64,000 nucleotides of DNA from Paenibacillus riograndensis SBR5 (GTDB lineage: Bacteria; Bacillota; Bacilli; Paenibacillales; Paenibacillaceae), in the NCBI RefSeq assembly GCF_000981585.1, contig NZ_LN831776.1, forward strand, positions 4,075,187 to 4,139,186. Reading direction: 5' to 3'. Below the pieces are notes generated by a model. That model made no database searches. It was not told the DNA's origin and worked only from the letters and a program-made list of their open reading frames with translations. How positions within the stretch are numbered: the first letter of the stretch is position 1; each line of letters starts with the position of its first letter. The position numbers and the translations under genes are program-made. Below, in pieces: positions 1-7,909 of this stretch.

Positions 1-41
1 CGGATCTCGGAATCATCATCTACAACCAGAACAGTATTCAT
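1..41 (-). CDS. Response regulator, N-terminal start only (partial)
   Basis: Reading leftwards from the ATG at 39-41 gives MNTVLVVDDDSEIR before the window ends. A hydrophobic beta-strand followed by a run of acidic residues (VVDDD) is the start of the phosphoacceptor (REC) domain of response regulators. An AAAGGG ribosome site precedes the ATG. Only 13 codons are visible, so the output domain and partner kinase are unknown. The call rests on this motif alone. Confidence 0.6.
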   Translation of the reverse strand, partial: MNTVLVVDDDSEI

Positions 42-113
42 TCGCGAGGGCCCTTTCTACATGAACTTAGTAGCTTATTATACACTTTTTTAATCAAGCA
101 GAGAAAGAAGGTG

Positions 114-263
114 ATGGCGGTAAGAAATCCGGAGAGAATCGAAAGGCAGATCATCCCGGAATTCAATACACCGCTACATATCGCCCCTTATTATTTGTCT
201 GATACAGAAACTTTAATGAAAAAAGCTGAGGAAATTAAGGGGATAATTCTGAAGAAAATCTGA
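114..263 (+). CDS. Small unrecognised ORF (49 aa)
   Basis: An open frame starts at ATG 114 behind GAAAGAAGGTG and ends at TGA 261-263. The peptide is charged with a basic tail and contains IIPEFNTPLHIAPYYL. It lies between the divergent response regulator start and the convergent SDR gene. I recognise no family. It could be a short real gene or the remnant of a longer one. Confidence 0.25.
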   Translation: MAVRNPERIERQIIPEFNTPLHIAPYYLSDTETLMKKAEEIKGIILKKI

Positions 264-337
264 AGGTTTGATCCATGTCGGCAGCCTGGTCATAGTTGGA
301 GATTGATCCATCCTCAATCGCTAGACAAGCGGCTCAG

Positions 338-1192
338 TTAGCTTGTCAGCCCTTCGCACAAGGTCCACAGTTTGTTGCCCGCCCCATCATCAAACTTGGT
401 GTAAATCGGTACGGTCTGCTTCTTATCATCGAAGAACACGCCATTTGTGCGTTCTAATTCTTTCGCGGATGCCAGATAAACCCCGATCTCGCATTCTGCT
501 TTGACCCATGCGTTCATGAGAGGTGCAGCGGCTCTTAAATACCAAGGCGCGTTCCTCGAAAGATTGGATTTCACAAACCCCGGATAAAAAGCGTTGGAGG
601 TCACTCCCGTTCCTTCCAAACGCCGTGCCAATTCGAAAGCAAACAGCGTCTTGGCGAACAGCGACTGGTTGGCTGCACTCATCCCGCTATACTGGCGCTC
701 CATTTGAATATCATCGAAGTTAATGACGGGATTCTTAAAAAATCTAGGGTTACCCGACACTGTGATGACGCGTGCAGGCCCGCTTTCCTGGAGGATGTCG
801 AGCATCCGGTTAGTCAGCAGATAATGGCTAAGCACATTGACCGCGAACGTACGATCAATCCCCTCAGCCGTCAGTTCCTTCTTAAAATAGATTGCACCAC
901 AAGCATTAACAAGCACATGCAATTGATCGTATTTCCGCTTGATCACATCGCTGACTTCCCGGATCGATGACTGTAGGGAAAGATCCGCCACCACCCAATC
1001 TCCCCTGTTGTTGCCTGTGGCTTCCGAAATATCCTTTAATGCAGCTTGTCCACTCTCCGCACTTCTGCTGATGATCACGACCTTGGCGCCAAGTCTGGCT
1101 AGTCCCGTTGCGATGGCTTTTCCTACTCCGGATGTTCCCCCTGAAATCAAAAATACTCTGTTTTCAATATCCGTACGTGTTTCGTTCATCAT
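338..1192 (-). CDS. SDR-family protein without the YxxxK pair
   Basis: The N-terminal Rossmann motif GGTSGVGKA (about residues 18-26) marks a short-chain dehydrogenase/reductase of the retinol-dehydrogenase-like type. The C-terminal half has the expected ELARRLEGTGV and NAFYPGFVKSNL. Where relatives usually read YGQSKLAN, this protein reads ANQSLFAK, so catalytic Tyr and Lys appear to be Ala and Leu. It may bind a nucleotide without normal catalysis. The ATG overlaps the stop of the upstream NmrA-like gene (ATGA), and its ribosome site AAGGAGGAAAG lies inside that gene's last codons, so the two are translationally coupled. A second ATG three bases downstream could also serve. Confidence 0.8.
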   Translation of the reverse strand: MMNETRTDIENRVFLISGGTSGVGKAIATGLARLGAKVVIISRSAESGQAALKDISEATGNNRGDWVVADLSLQSSIREVSDVIKRKYDQLHVLVNACGAIYFKKELTAEGIDRTFAVNVLSHYLLTNRMLDILQESGPARVITVSGNPRFFKNPVINFDDIQMERQYSGMSAANQSLFAKTLFAFELARRLEGTGVTSNAFYPGFVKSNLSRNAPWYLRAAAPLMNAWVKAECEIGVYLASAKELERTNGVFFDDKKQTVPIYTKFDDGAGNKLWTLCEGLTS

Positions 1193-2076
1193 CTTTCCTC
1201 CTTATATATAGCAGCAAAAATTTTCGCGAAGTCTTCGAGCTTGACTTTGCCCAGGTGGTAGTCGGTGGCGCGCAGACTGGCGTAAAATTCATCAGGGCTC
1301 TCACCGGCGCGGCTCATCTGGGCGAAGCGGTTAGCGGTGTCTTCGTGGAAGCCTAGTTTTATCATATTTTCAACGAGGGCTTCGATAGGGATTTGTTGGT
1401 ATTTGGCTTCGATACCATTCTCGGCAAGAGCCTTGAGCCAGTCGTTGCCTGTGGCCCAGTCGCTAACGACGAATTTCGTACTTTTGCCCGCTGGGGTGTG
1501 ATCAATCAGGTCGTAAGCGACATCCGCAATATCAATGGGGCTGACCCAACTGTGCTCTATATTAGCCGAAACTGGACTAAAGAGGGTTTGCATCGTTTTG
1601 AGGCTTTGCATGTCGGCAAAAAGATTGCTGTAAAAGCCGACAGGACGAATATGAGCAACGTTCACGTCTTCAAGCGAGTTAAGCGCGTCTTCTGCAAAAT
1701 GATACATGTAAAGGATGCCAGCGTTAGGGTTGTCAGCACCGACTGAGCTGAGGTTGACGACGTTTTTCACGCCCGAATTTTGCACGGCGGTCTTATAATT
1801 TTCAGCGAGCTCGATGGCGCTCTGCCACATGTCGATGCCGGAGGCAGGATTGATGCCTGAAATCATGAGATAAACAACGTCGCTACCTTTGAAAGCCCGG
1901 GTAAGGAAGTCGGCGTCCCGGTTTGAGCCGACTGCTGATTTGGCACCGAGCGCTTCGATGTCGGCGATACGGTCACTAGAGCTTGTGATGACCGTGACGT
2001 CGTGTCCATCAGCGATAAGGCGTGGAAGATAGTAACGATTAATATTGCCAAGTGAGCCAAGTACTAAGATTTTCAT
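1189..2076 (-). CDS. NmrA-like NAD(P)-binding protein
   Basis: The protein begins MKILVLGSLGNINRYYL, with a GxxGxxx dinucleotide-binding turn, and continues as an atypical SDR of the NmrA/NAD(P)H-binding type (about 295 aa). Such proteins sense redox cofactor or reduce small substrates; the substrate cannot be read here. The start at 2076 is chosen because AAGGAGAATA lies just upstream; an open frame extends further but has no ribosome site. It is the first gene of a pair with the SDR gene and is divergent from a TetR regulator. Two TGTCA-type dyads lie in the shared intergenic region. Confidence 0.8.
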   Translation of the reverse strand: MKILVLGSLGNINRYYLPRLIADGHDVTVITSSSDRIADIEALGAKSAVGSNRDADFLTRAFKGSDVVYLMISGINPASGIDMWQSAIELAENYKTAVQNSGVKNVVNLSSVGADNPNAGILYMYHFAEDALNSLEDVNVAHIRPVGFYSNLFADMQSLKTMQTLFSPVSANIEHSWVSPIDIADVAYDLIDHTPAGKSTKFVVSDWATGNDWLKALAENGIEAKYQQIPIEALVENMIKLGFHEDTANRFAQMSRAGESPDEFYASLRATDYHLGKVKLEDFAKIFAAIYKEER

Positions 2077-2106
2077 TGTGTATTCTCCTTCTTTTTGATA
2101 AAATAG

Positions 2107-2182
2107 TGTCACAAACTGACATTTGCAATCATTGTATACCCTCGGGTTTTTTATTGTCAAGAAAAAATGTCAGATACTGACC
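2107..2182. promoter_or_regulatory. Twin TGTCA-N5-TGAC operator candidates
   Basis: Two matching dyads lie between the divergent NmrA-like and TetR genes: TGTCACAAACTGACA at 2107-2121 and TGTCAGATACTGACC at 2168-2182. Each has 5-bp arms and a 5-bp spacer ending in AC. Their position between a TetR gene and its neighbour is typical of autoregulatory operators. Binding is inferred. Confidence 0.6.
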
Positions 2183-2217
2183 TTTTCTTATTTATAACAT
2201 TAATACCATAATTAGGG

Positions 2218-2778
2218 ATGATAAAATTGAAAAGCAAAGAAAAATTACAGGCGGCGGCCACCAAATTATTTATGGAAAAAGGCTATGAAAACACGACTGT
2301 GCAGGAGATTGCGAGTCTTGCGGGTGTGACAGAACGAACCTTTTTCCGGCAGTTCAAGGACAAGTCGGATGTGCTTTTTGACACAAACAATGAGCTGGGG
2401 CAGCGGGTCGCGGCTTTTATCACGGACAATGTTGACGTCGAGAAAAAACCGCTGAAGCTTGCGGTTGAAGGCTTTGTGTCGACTTCCGGGTTCTTCGAAG
2501 GCTCGCGGGAGAGGGTGCTGGCGCGGAATCAAATTATTCAAAGCAACCCTGATCTGCAGGAACGGGAGCTGTTGAAGGGGCAACGGCTCATTGCGTCTGT
2601 CACAAACTCGTTAGCGGCCACCTATGATAGCGATCTGTCGGAGCTTGCCGCACGATTTGCGGTTGGAATTTTTCACATGGCATTTATGAAATGGATTAAA
2701 AGCGCAGAGAAGGGCCTTGCGGAGCAACTGCTCACTGTCTATGAGTTATATGAGAACTCGTTTTGTTGCGTGGATTGA
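2218..2778 (+). CDS. TetR/AcrR-family transcriptional regulator
   Basis: A 186-aa protein whose first 55 residues form a TetR helix-turn-helix: AAATKLFMEKGYENTTVQ, then the recognition helix region GVTERTFFRQF. The rest is an all-alpha ligand-binding domain of ordinary length. The ATG at 2218 has a close TTAGGG; the TTG at 2227 is better spaced and may be the true start. It is divergent from the NmrA-like/SDR pair and probably represses that pair and itself through the TGTCA dyads. The inducer is unknown. Confidence 0.88.
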   Translation: MIKLKSKEKLQAAATKLFMEKGYENTTVQEIASLAGVTERTFFRQFKDKSDVLFDTNNELGQRVAAFITDNVDVEKKPLKLAVEGFVSTSGFFEGSRERVLARNQIIQSNPDLQERELLKGQRLIASVTNSLAATYDSDLSELAARFAVGIFHMAFMKWIKSAEKGLAEQLLTVYELYENSFCCVD

Positions 2779-3058
2779 AACATCAAAAAAACTTGCCGTT
2801 ACTTGTGGTAGGGTTTTCCGCGTAAAAAGTTCCTGAGGCATCATAGTCTCCTTCCTCTTTGGATATATCAACAAAAGTTTTGTAAATATCAATGCGCTGC
2901 TTCAGTGTTGTATTATAAACTATAGGTGGTGCAGTAGATAACGTGGAAGACGCTCTGGAGTTATTCCGCACGCAGCAGTCGTATTTGGTAATTAAATACA
3001 TATTTATGGTTAACTTAAAATGATTATAAAGGACATAAAAGGAAAGGGTGGTTATCTA

Positions 3059-5143
3059 GTGGAATATCATGTTGCAATTCAAGGAAGCGATCAAGCGCCG
3101 GGTACGGAGGCACAACCTTTCCGCACTATTTCCCGTGCTGCGGCTATAGCGGAGCCGGGAGATAACATAACCGTGCATGCCGGTGTTTACAGGGAATGGG
3201 TCAACCCGGCCAATGGAGGAACAAAGGAACAGAGGATTGTATACCAATCTGCCGGGGATGGAGAAGTGGTTATCACGGGTGCTGAGCCTGTGGCTGACTG
3301 GAAAGACGAAGGGGACGGTGTCTGGAGGACGGAGGTACCAAACAGTCTGTTTGTCATCCGCAACCCTTATCAGACTAAATTGCACGGTGATTGGTTGTTT
3401 GAAGGTGCGTTCGAGCCGCATCTGGGGGAAGTGTATCTTGACGGAAAATCCCTATATGAAAGTGACAGCGCTAACAAACTGCACAATCCCCAGATTTGGC
3501 CGCAGGCCAAATGTGCGGAGGACTCTTTGATGCAATGGTACGCGGAAGCAAGCTCAACTACCACTACCATATGGGCGAACTTTGGAGGCAAGGACCCCCG
3601 CCAAGAGAATGTGGAAATTAATGTGCGCCCTTATTGCTTCTGGCCTGAGAAGACCGGCCGCAACTATATTACCGTCAGGGGTTTTACTCTCCAGCAGGCA
3701 TCCCCCCAGTGGGCCCCGCCAACGGCTTTGCAAGAAGGGCTTATAGGTCCCCATTGGAGTAAAGGCTGGATTATTGAGAATAACGTGATCAATGAGTCCA
3801 AATGTACAGGTATCAGCCTAGGTAAAGATATAACTGCCGGGCCGAACGAATACTCGAACAATCGCAGCAAAGGCGGAACGCAACGGGAGCAGGAGGTTAT
3901 TTTCCGTGCATTGCGCAAGGATTGGCATAAGGATCATATCGGAAGCCATATTGTCCGCAACAACGTAATTCATGATTGTGAACAGGCTGGAATCGTTGGA
4001 CATTTAGGTGCTGCTTTTAGCCGGATCTACCAGAACCGCATTTATAATATTCACCACAAGCGCATCTTTCACGGCGCAGAAGTGGGGGGAATCAAACTCC
4101 ATGCCGCTCTGGATACCCAGATTTGCGGGAATGTCATCTATAGCTCCTATCGGGCACTTTGGCTGGATTGGCAGGCGCAAGGCACCCGCATCAGCCGAAA
4201 TATCTTTTATGACAATCTGTCCGAGGATCTCTTTGTGGAGGTCTGCCACGGGCCTTATATGGTGGATCATAACCTGTTCCTGTCGCCTATGAACTTCCGC
4301 AATATGGCCCAAGGCGGTGCGTTTGTTCACAATCTGTTTACCGGCAGATTTGTGGTGCGGTCCGAACTTACCCGCTATACTCCCTACCATATGCCTCATG
4401 AGACAGCGGTTGCCGGGTACAGCAACATCACGGGCGGCGACGACAGGTATTACAATAACATATTTATAGGTGATGACGATCCGGGCAAAGAGCCGCTGCC
4501 TATGACCTTTTTTGAGCACCTGCCGCTCACCCCAAGGGAGGATATGGATTACGGAGATGCCGCGGTGATGGATGGTGTACCGGATAACTCCCGCTGTTAT
4601 CTTCATCCTGCCGGATTGGGCGGCTACAACGATTACCCGAGTGCTCATCAAAAGCAGTGGTGGGAATATACCAAGGAAGAAATTGCGGCTTTAAAGGAAT
4701 CCGGAAAGCAATGGCAGCCCGATAAGATGGCACTCCCCGTTACGATACAGGGCAATCTGTATTTGAAGGCCGCAGTGCCCAGTGCTCATGAATCAAATGC
4801 AAAGGTTTATGTCAACAACGGGATCGAGATCGAAATCGATCCGGCGACTTGCAGGGTACAAGTTCATGTTCACAGTCCTGAAATAATACGTGGTGCAGCT
4901 CCTACGGTAGTCACAACTAATCTTCTCGGCAGAAGCTATCACGCCGAGATGCACTATGAGAAACCGGATGGATCTCCTTACCGTTTCGACCACGACTTTT
5001 TTCATAAGCTGCGCCCTGAAAAAAATGTAACACCCGGACCATTTGAAATATTTGGCAACAGTCTGGTGAAAATGCCGGAAGCCCAAATTTGCCGCAGTGA
5101 CTGCTCTGCTACACTAGAGCTGCACGTGGGATTTACATTCTAA
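3059..5143 (+). CDS. Right-handed parallel beta-helix protein, probable glycan-active
   Basis: About 694 aa. The N-terminus carries the pattern of secreted or cytoplasmic beta-helix enzymes (GSDQAPGTEAQPFRTIS, then GDNITVHAGVYREWV), followed by many Asn-rich coils such as NNVIHDCEQAGIVG and NRIYNIHHKR, typical of pectate-lyase-like stacks. No signal peptide is seen. Proteins of this layout in Paenibacillus are usually glycoside hydrolases or lyases acting on plant polysaccharides; the activity is not determined. GTG 3059 follows GGAAAGGGTGG and starts directly at the conserved region; ATG 3020 is an alternative adding 13 residues. A bidirectional-looking terminator follows. Confidence 0.75.
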   Translation: MEYHVAIQGSDQAPGTEAQPFRTISRAAAIAEPGDNITVHAGVYREWVNPANGGTKEQRIVYQSAGDGEVVITGAEPVADWKDEGDGVWRTEVPNSLFVIRNPYQTKLHGDWLFEGAFEPHLGEVYLDGKSLYESDSANKLHNPQIWPQAKCAEDSLMQWYAEASSTTTTIWANFGGKDPRQENVEINVRPYCFWPEKTGRNYITVRGFTLQQASPQWAPPTALQEGLIGPHWSKGWIIENNVINESKCTGISLGKDITAGPNEYSNNRSKGGTQREQEVIFRALRKDWHKDHIGSHIVRNNVIHDCEQAGIVGHLGAAFSRIYQNRIYNIHHKRIFHGAEVGGIKLHAALDTQICGNVIYSSYRALWLDWQAQGTRISRNIFYDNLSEDLFVEVCHGPYMVDHNLFLSPMNFRNMAQGGAFVHNLFTGRFVVRSELTRYTPYHMPHETAVAGYSNITGGDDRYYNNIFIGDDDPGKEPLPMTFFEHLPLTPREDMDYGDAAVMDGVPDNSRCYLHPAGLGGYNDYPSAHQKQWWEYTKEEIAALKESGKQWQPDKMALPVTIQGNLYLKAAVPSAHESNAKVYVNNGIEIEIDPATCRVQVHVHSPEIIRGAAPTVVTTNLLGRSYHAEMHYEKPDGSPYRFDHDFFHKLRPEKNVTPGPFEIFGNSLVKMPEAQICRSDCSATLELHVGFTF

Positions 5144-5144
5144 T

Positions 5145-5193
5145 AAAAAGGCTGAACCTAAAGTCATATCCATTACTTAGGCTCAGCCTTTTA
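5145..5193. terminator. Terminator between convergent genes
   Basis: AAAAGGCTGAACCTAA and CTTAGGCTCAGCCTTTT form a long stem with one mismatch, A-rich on the left and T-rich on the right. It can therefore end transcription in both directions, serving the beta-helix gene and the convergent SUFU gene. Confidence 0.85.
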
Positions 5194-5223
5194 AGGCTGT
5201 TTCAAACCCGTTAATCCTGGAAG

Positions 5224-5967
5224 TTATTTACAAGCATTGGGCCTATTCGGATTCAGAACGAGGAAATCACCGGGAAGCTCGGACAGCTTGGCAACCAGTT
5301 CATCCATACCGGACTCCAGTTTGAATTCCATTTCCTCCCGGTAAAGCGGAACCAGGAAATAAACCTGAACCTGATTGCCATCTTTCGTATGGACTGTGCT
5401 AACCTCTTCCGGCAGAGCAAACAGGATCGCGCCGGACAGCTCAGTGTTAGGCGCATATGGCTCGTAATCCTCCGTGTTGGGGATGGTATGGCCGTATCCA
5501 AGCCACGTCTGATACATATGCGGGAACCGGGCAAGCATCTTCATCAGGCGGATCGGCCAGTAGTTCTCCTCCGCTTCAAAATCCTTCTGCGTAAGCGGCC
5601 AGTCTGCCGGCAAAAACATCATCAGCTCCGTGCGTTCAAGATGCTTGTACTCTTTACGGATCTCCTGTGGGAGTGTCATCGGCAGATCGCTCATCCCATT
5701 GGTGTACAGCACTCGGTATGGCTCATCAGGTGTAGCTTCCATAATGTTCACATCAATATGTACGATGTCTGAAATCAGTTCATGGAACACGCCGGTTTCT
5801 CGGTTTGGAAAGACTTTATTAAAATGTTCGTTTAATTCTTCCATGTACAAAATTTCGGAGGGAGGCGTAACCTGCCGCTCATCCGGAGCGTCATAGCCGT
5901 AAATTGTGGTACCGTCTTCCGATTTACCTATTTCATTGCCGCCAAACAGTTTTTTGAAAAAGTTCAT
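5224..5967 (-). CDS. Suppressor-of-fused (SUFU) domain protein
   Basis: A 247-aa soluble protein that starts MNFFKKLFGG and carries a SUFU-like domain over about residues 45-240, including the signature region HIDVNIMEATPDEPYRVLYT. Bacterial SUFU proteins are common in Firmicutes, often as immunity or housekeeping proteins of unknown function. It stands alone, convergent with the beta-helix gene, behind GAGGAGTGCAAAGAC. No toxin partner is visible nearby. Residues 1-40 form a charged leader not conserved in the family. Confidence 0.75.
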   Translation of the reverse strand: MNFFKKLFGGNEIGKSEDGTTIYGYDAPDERQVTPPSEILYMEELNEHFNKVFPNRETGVFHELISDIVHIDVNIMEATPDEPYRVLYTNGMSDLPMTLPQEIRKEYKHLERTELMMFLPADWPLTQKDFEAEENYWPIRLMKMLARFPHMYQTWLGYGHTIPNTEDYEPYAPNTELSGAILFALPEEVSTVHTKDGNQVQVYFLVPLYREEMEFKLESGMDELVAKLSELPGDFLVLNPNRPNACK

Positions 5968-6217
5968 GTCTTTGCACTCCTCTGTGCGGGTTTTGAATTT
6001 ACGTGCGAAATGAAGGATGCTGCGATTAAATTTCTGATTCTAAAAGGTTTGAAACCTCACTTGGAAGTATAACAAAAGGCATAGCCCCGGAGCGATGGGT
6101 CTATCGATTCGAATTACCTGGGATATCCATGCAAAAACGGGATATCTGGACTTGAGCAGGAGGCCGTAAATCTCGATTGCGCGTGAACGGGAGGTCTTTA
6201 GGTCCACAACTGCAGGC
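5968..6217. other. Intergenic stretch without a recognisable gene
   Basis: About 250 bases lie between the SUFU start and the end of the Crp/Fnr gene. I see no good ORF with a ribosome site and no strong hairpin with a T-run. It presumably holds the SUFU promoter. Confidence 0.5.
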
Positions 6218-6889
6218 TTATTCTACTGCTTTTTGCAATAGCTTAAATTCGTTTCTATAAAAGTCAATCAAGCCGTCCCGCTTCATCCATGCAAGCTCTC
6301 TGGATAAAGCACTTCGATCTACATCTAAATACTCGGCCATCGCTTCTCTATCAAAAGGAATAGTAAAAGTTTCTGTTCCAGTTTCACGCATAACTCTTGT
6401 TAAATAAGTTAAGACCTTATCCCGAATAGTAGGCATAATCAGACAATCATTTCGGTCATGCAGTTCTAACGCCCGTTCTGCGATACTATCAAAAAGATTG
6501 CCAAGTAATTGTTCGTGTGCCATACATAACTTCGTACAACGGCTCAATATGCTTTTGATAGGAATAAACAGAATTTCAAGTGGTTCTATCGCCTGTACTG
6601 ACATAGGGCATCTTCTTCCACGGCTAGCCGCTGTTAAAACTGCGGTATATCCACCCGGATAATGGAGGGATACAATAATTTGTTTTCCCTTGACGCTCAA
6701 TTTCGTACTTTGAGCGCTACCCTGCAATATGATGCCGACATCATCCACTAAATCGCCCTCACGGACAACCATCTCATCTTTTGCATATTCTTTCCGTGTG
6801 GCTGACAGACATTTAAGCATTTGGGGAATATCATTTGGGGAAATCCCCGAAAATAAACGTGATTGACATAGGGAATCTAAGTTGTTCAT
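6218..6889 (-). CDS. Crp/Fnr-family transcriptional regulator
   Basis: A 223-aa protein with an N-terminal cyclic-nucleotide-binding-like beta-roll (about residues 15-120, with GDLVDDVGIILQGSAQ) and a C-terminal winged helix containing DREAMAEYLDVDRSALSRE. There is no N-terminal Cys cluster for an Fnr-type iron-sulfur cluster; the cysteines at C8, C28, C95, C104 and C109 are scattered. It is divergent from a LUD gene and shares with it a palindrome that abuts its own ribosome site. That layout suggests autoregulation and activation of the LUD gene. The signal is unknown. Confidence 0.88.
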   Translation of the reverse strand: MNNLDSLCQSRLFSGISPNDIPQMLKCLSATRKEYAKDEMVVREGDLVDDVGIILQGSAQSTKLSVKGKQIIVSLHYPGGYTAVLTAASRGRRCPMSVQAIEPLEILFIPIKSILSRCTKLCMAHEQLLGNLFDSIAERALELHDRNDCLIMPTIRDKVLTYLTRVMRETGTETFTIPFDREAMAEYLDVDRSALSRELAWMKRDGLIDFYRNEFKLLQKAVE

Positions 6890-6901
6890 GAGAGGCTCCT
6901 C

Positions 6902-6915
6902 GTTGCATGTGCAAC
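6902..6915. promoter_or_regulatory. GTTGCA-N2-TGCAAC palindrome, Crp/Fnr-type operator candidate
   Basis: A perfect 6+6 inverted repeat with a 2-bp centre lies 12 bp upstream of the Crp/Fnr start codon. It is about 25 bp upstream of a TATACT box (6933-6938) facing the LUD gene. For that promoter the centre falls near -37, close to where class II Crp/Fnr activators bind. On the other strand it would block transcription of the regulator. Confidence 0.6.
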
Positions 6916-7001
6916 ATATTTTTTCTTTTTACTATACTAAAATAATCATAAATAAAAAAGAAGTTAGTCACCTTTTCTAACGTCAGAATGGAGGAAAAAC
7001 A

Positions 7002-7679
7002 ATGCAAGGGAAAGAAAATTCAATAAAAGCGAGAAATAGACTTTTAGCCTCAAAGGTTATTAAAAATCTGCAAAGCAGAAAGTTTGAGGCTTATTACTGT
7101 GATAACGCCATAGAAGCTGTAGAAAAGGCACTATCATTTATTCCGGAACATTCTTCGGTATCATGGGGCGGGTCAGTCACGCTTGAGGAAATCGGGCTTC
7201 TTAATCGAATACGTCAAGGCAGCTATATGATCACTGATCGTGATAAAGCGCAAACAATGGAGGAACGTTATGACCTCATGCGCCAATCTCTTTTGTGCGA
7301 CACCTATTTAACGAGCTTTAACGCCGTTAGCGAAGATGGCATATTGGTCAATATAGATAGTGTGGGCAATCGAACAGCGGCGATTACCTTTGGACCGAAA
7401 AGTGTTATTGCTATCGTTGGGATGAATAAGGTTTGCAAGGCCGCTGAAGACGCAGTTATAAGAGCCAGAACATATGCGGCTCCCATTAATGTATACCGCT
7501 GTTCGTGTTCGTCCAGCCCATTTTTACATTCGCCGCAAAAAACGCCCTGCCTGATCAATGGTGCTTGCGGAGATTGTAAAACAGATGATTGTATCTGTTC
7601 TTACATCGTCCAAACAAGAATGTGTAAACCGGCGGGGAGAATAAAGGTTATCCTCGTTGGTGAATCTTTGGGATTTTGA
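7002..7679 (+). CDS. LUD-domain (LutC/YkgG-like) protein with cysteine-rich tail
   Basis: 225 aa. The core matches LUD proteins: SVSWGGSVTLEEIG, then NAVSEDGILVNIDSVGNR, then FGPKSVIAIVGMNK. The last 60 residues hold nine cysteines, including ACGDCKTDDCICSY, a pattern found in anaerobe-type stand-alone LUD proteins and consistent with metal or cluster binding. LUD proteins are linked to lactate utilisation, but no lutA/lutB partners are present, so a different redox role is possible. GGAGG lies 8 bp before the ATG. It is divergent from the Crp/Fnr gene and probably activated by it. Confidence 0.8.
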   Translation: MQGKENSIKARNRLLASKVIKNLQSRKFEAYYCDNAIEAVEKALSFIPEHSSVSWGGSVTLEEIGLLNRIRQGSYMITDRDKAQTMEERYDLMRQSLLCDTYLTSFNAVSEDGILVNIDSVGNRTAAITFGPKSVIAIVGMNKVCKAAEDAVIRARTYAAPINVYRCSCSSSPFLHSPQKTPCLINGACGDCKTDDCICSYIVQTRMCKPAGRIKVILVGESLGF

Positions 7680-7849
7680 GACGACAACAGCTATCTGAAT
7701 CGGCAGAGAGAGGATGCTTTCGTGTATGGTGTCCATGGGGAGAGAGACCATACGCTACACCTATGAAGGATTGGCCGAAGAAAGGCACCACATCATCCTC
7801 GCATGATTATCTTAAATGAACCCAGGCTGTCTCAATGAGGTTGACCGTT

Positions 7850-7893
7850 TTAAAATATGATGGTTATAATATATTATGATAATCATATTTTAA
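7850..7893. promoter_or_regulatory. 12-bp inverted repeat with Fur-like core, upstream of the flavoprotein gene
   Basis: TTAAAATATGAT (7850-7861) and ATCATATTTTAA (7882-7893) are perfect inverted copies separated by 20 bases. The intervening AT-rich DNA ends in ATGATAATCAT, which matches the centre of Fur-family boxes. The element sits 17-60 bp before the start codon, so it is either an operator or a 5' leader hairpin. Confidence 0.5.
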
Positions 7894-7909
7894 GGATTGG
7901 GAGGGATTT

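Noticed and set aside
2783..3001. 72-codon minus-strand frame between TetR and the beta-helix gene
   Set aside because: No ribosome site and no recognisable motif; the stretch is treated as intergenic.
4004..4651. 215-codon open frame on the minus strand inside the beta-helix gene
   Set aside because: It lies antisense to a well-supported coding region, has no ribosome site and reads as the complement of beta-helix codons.
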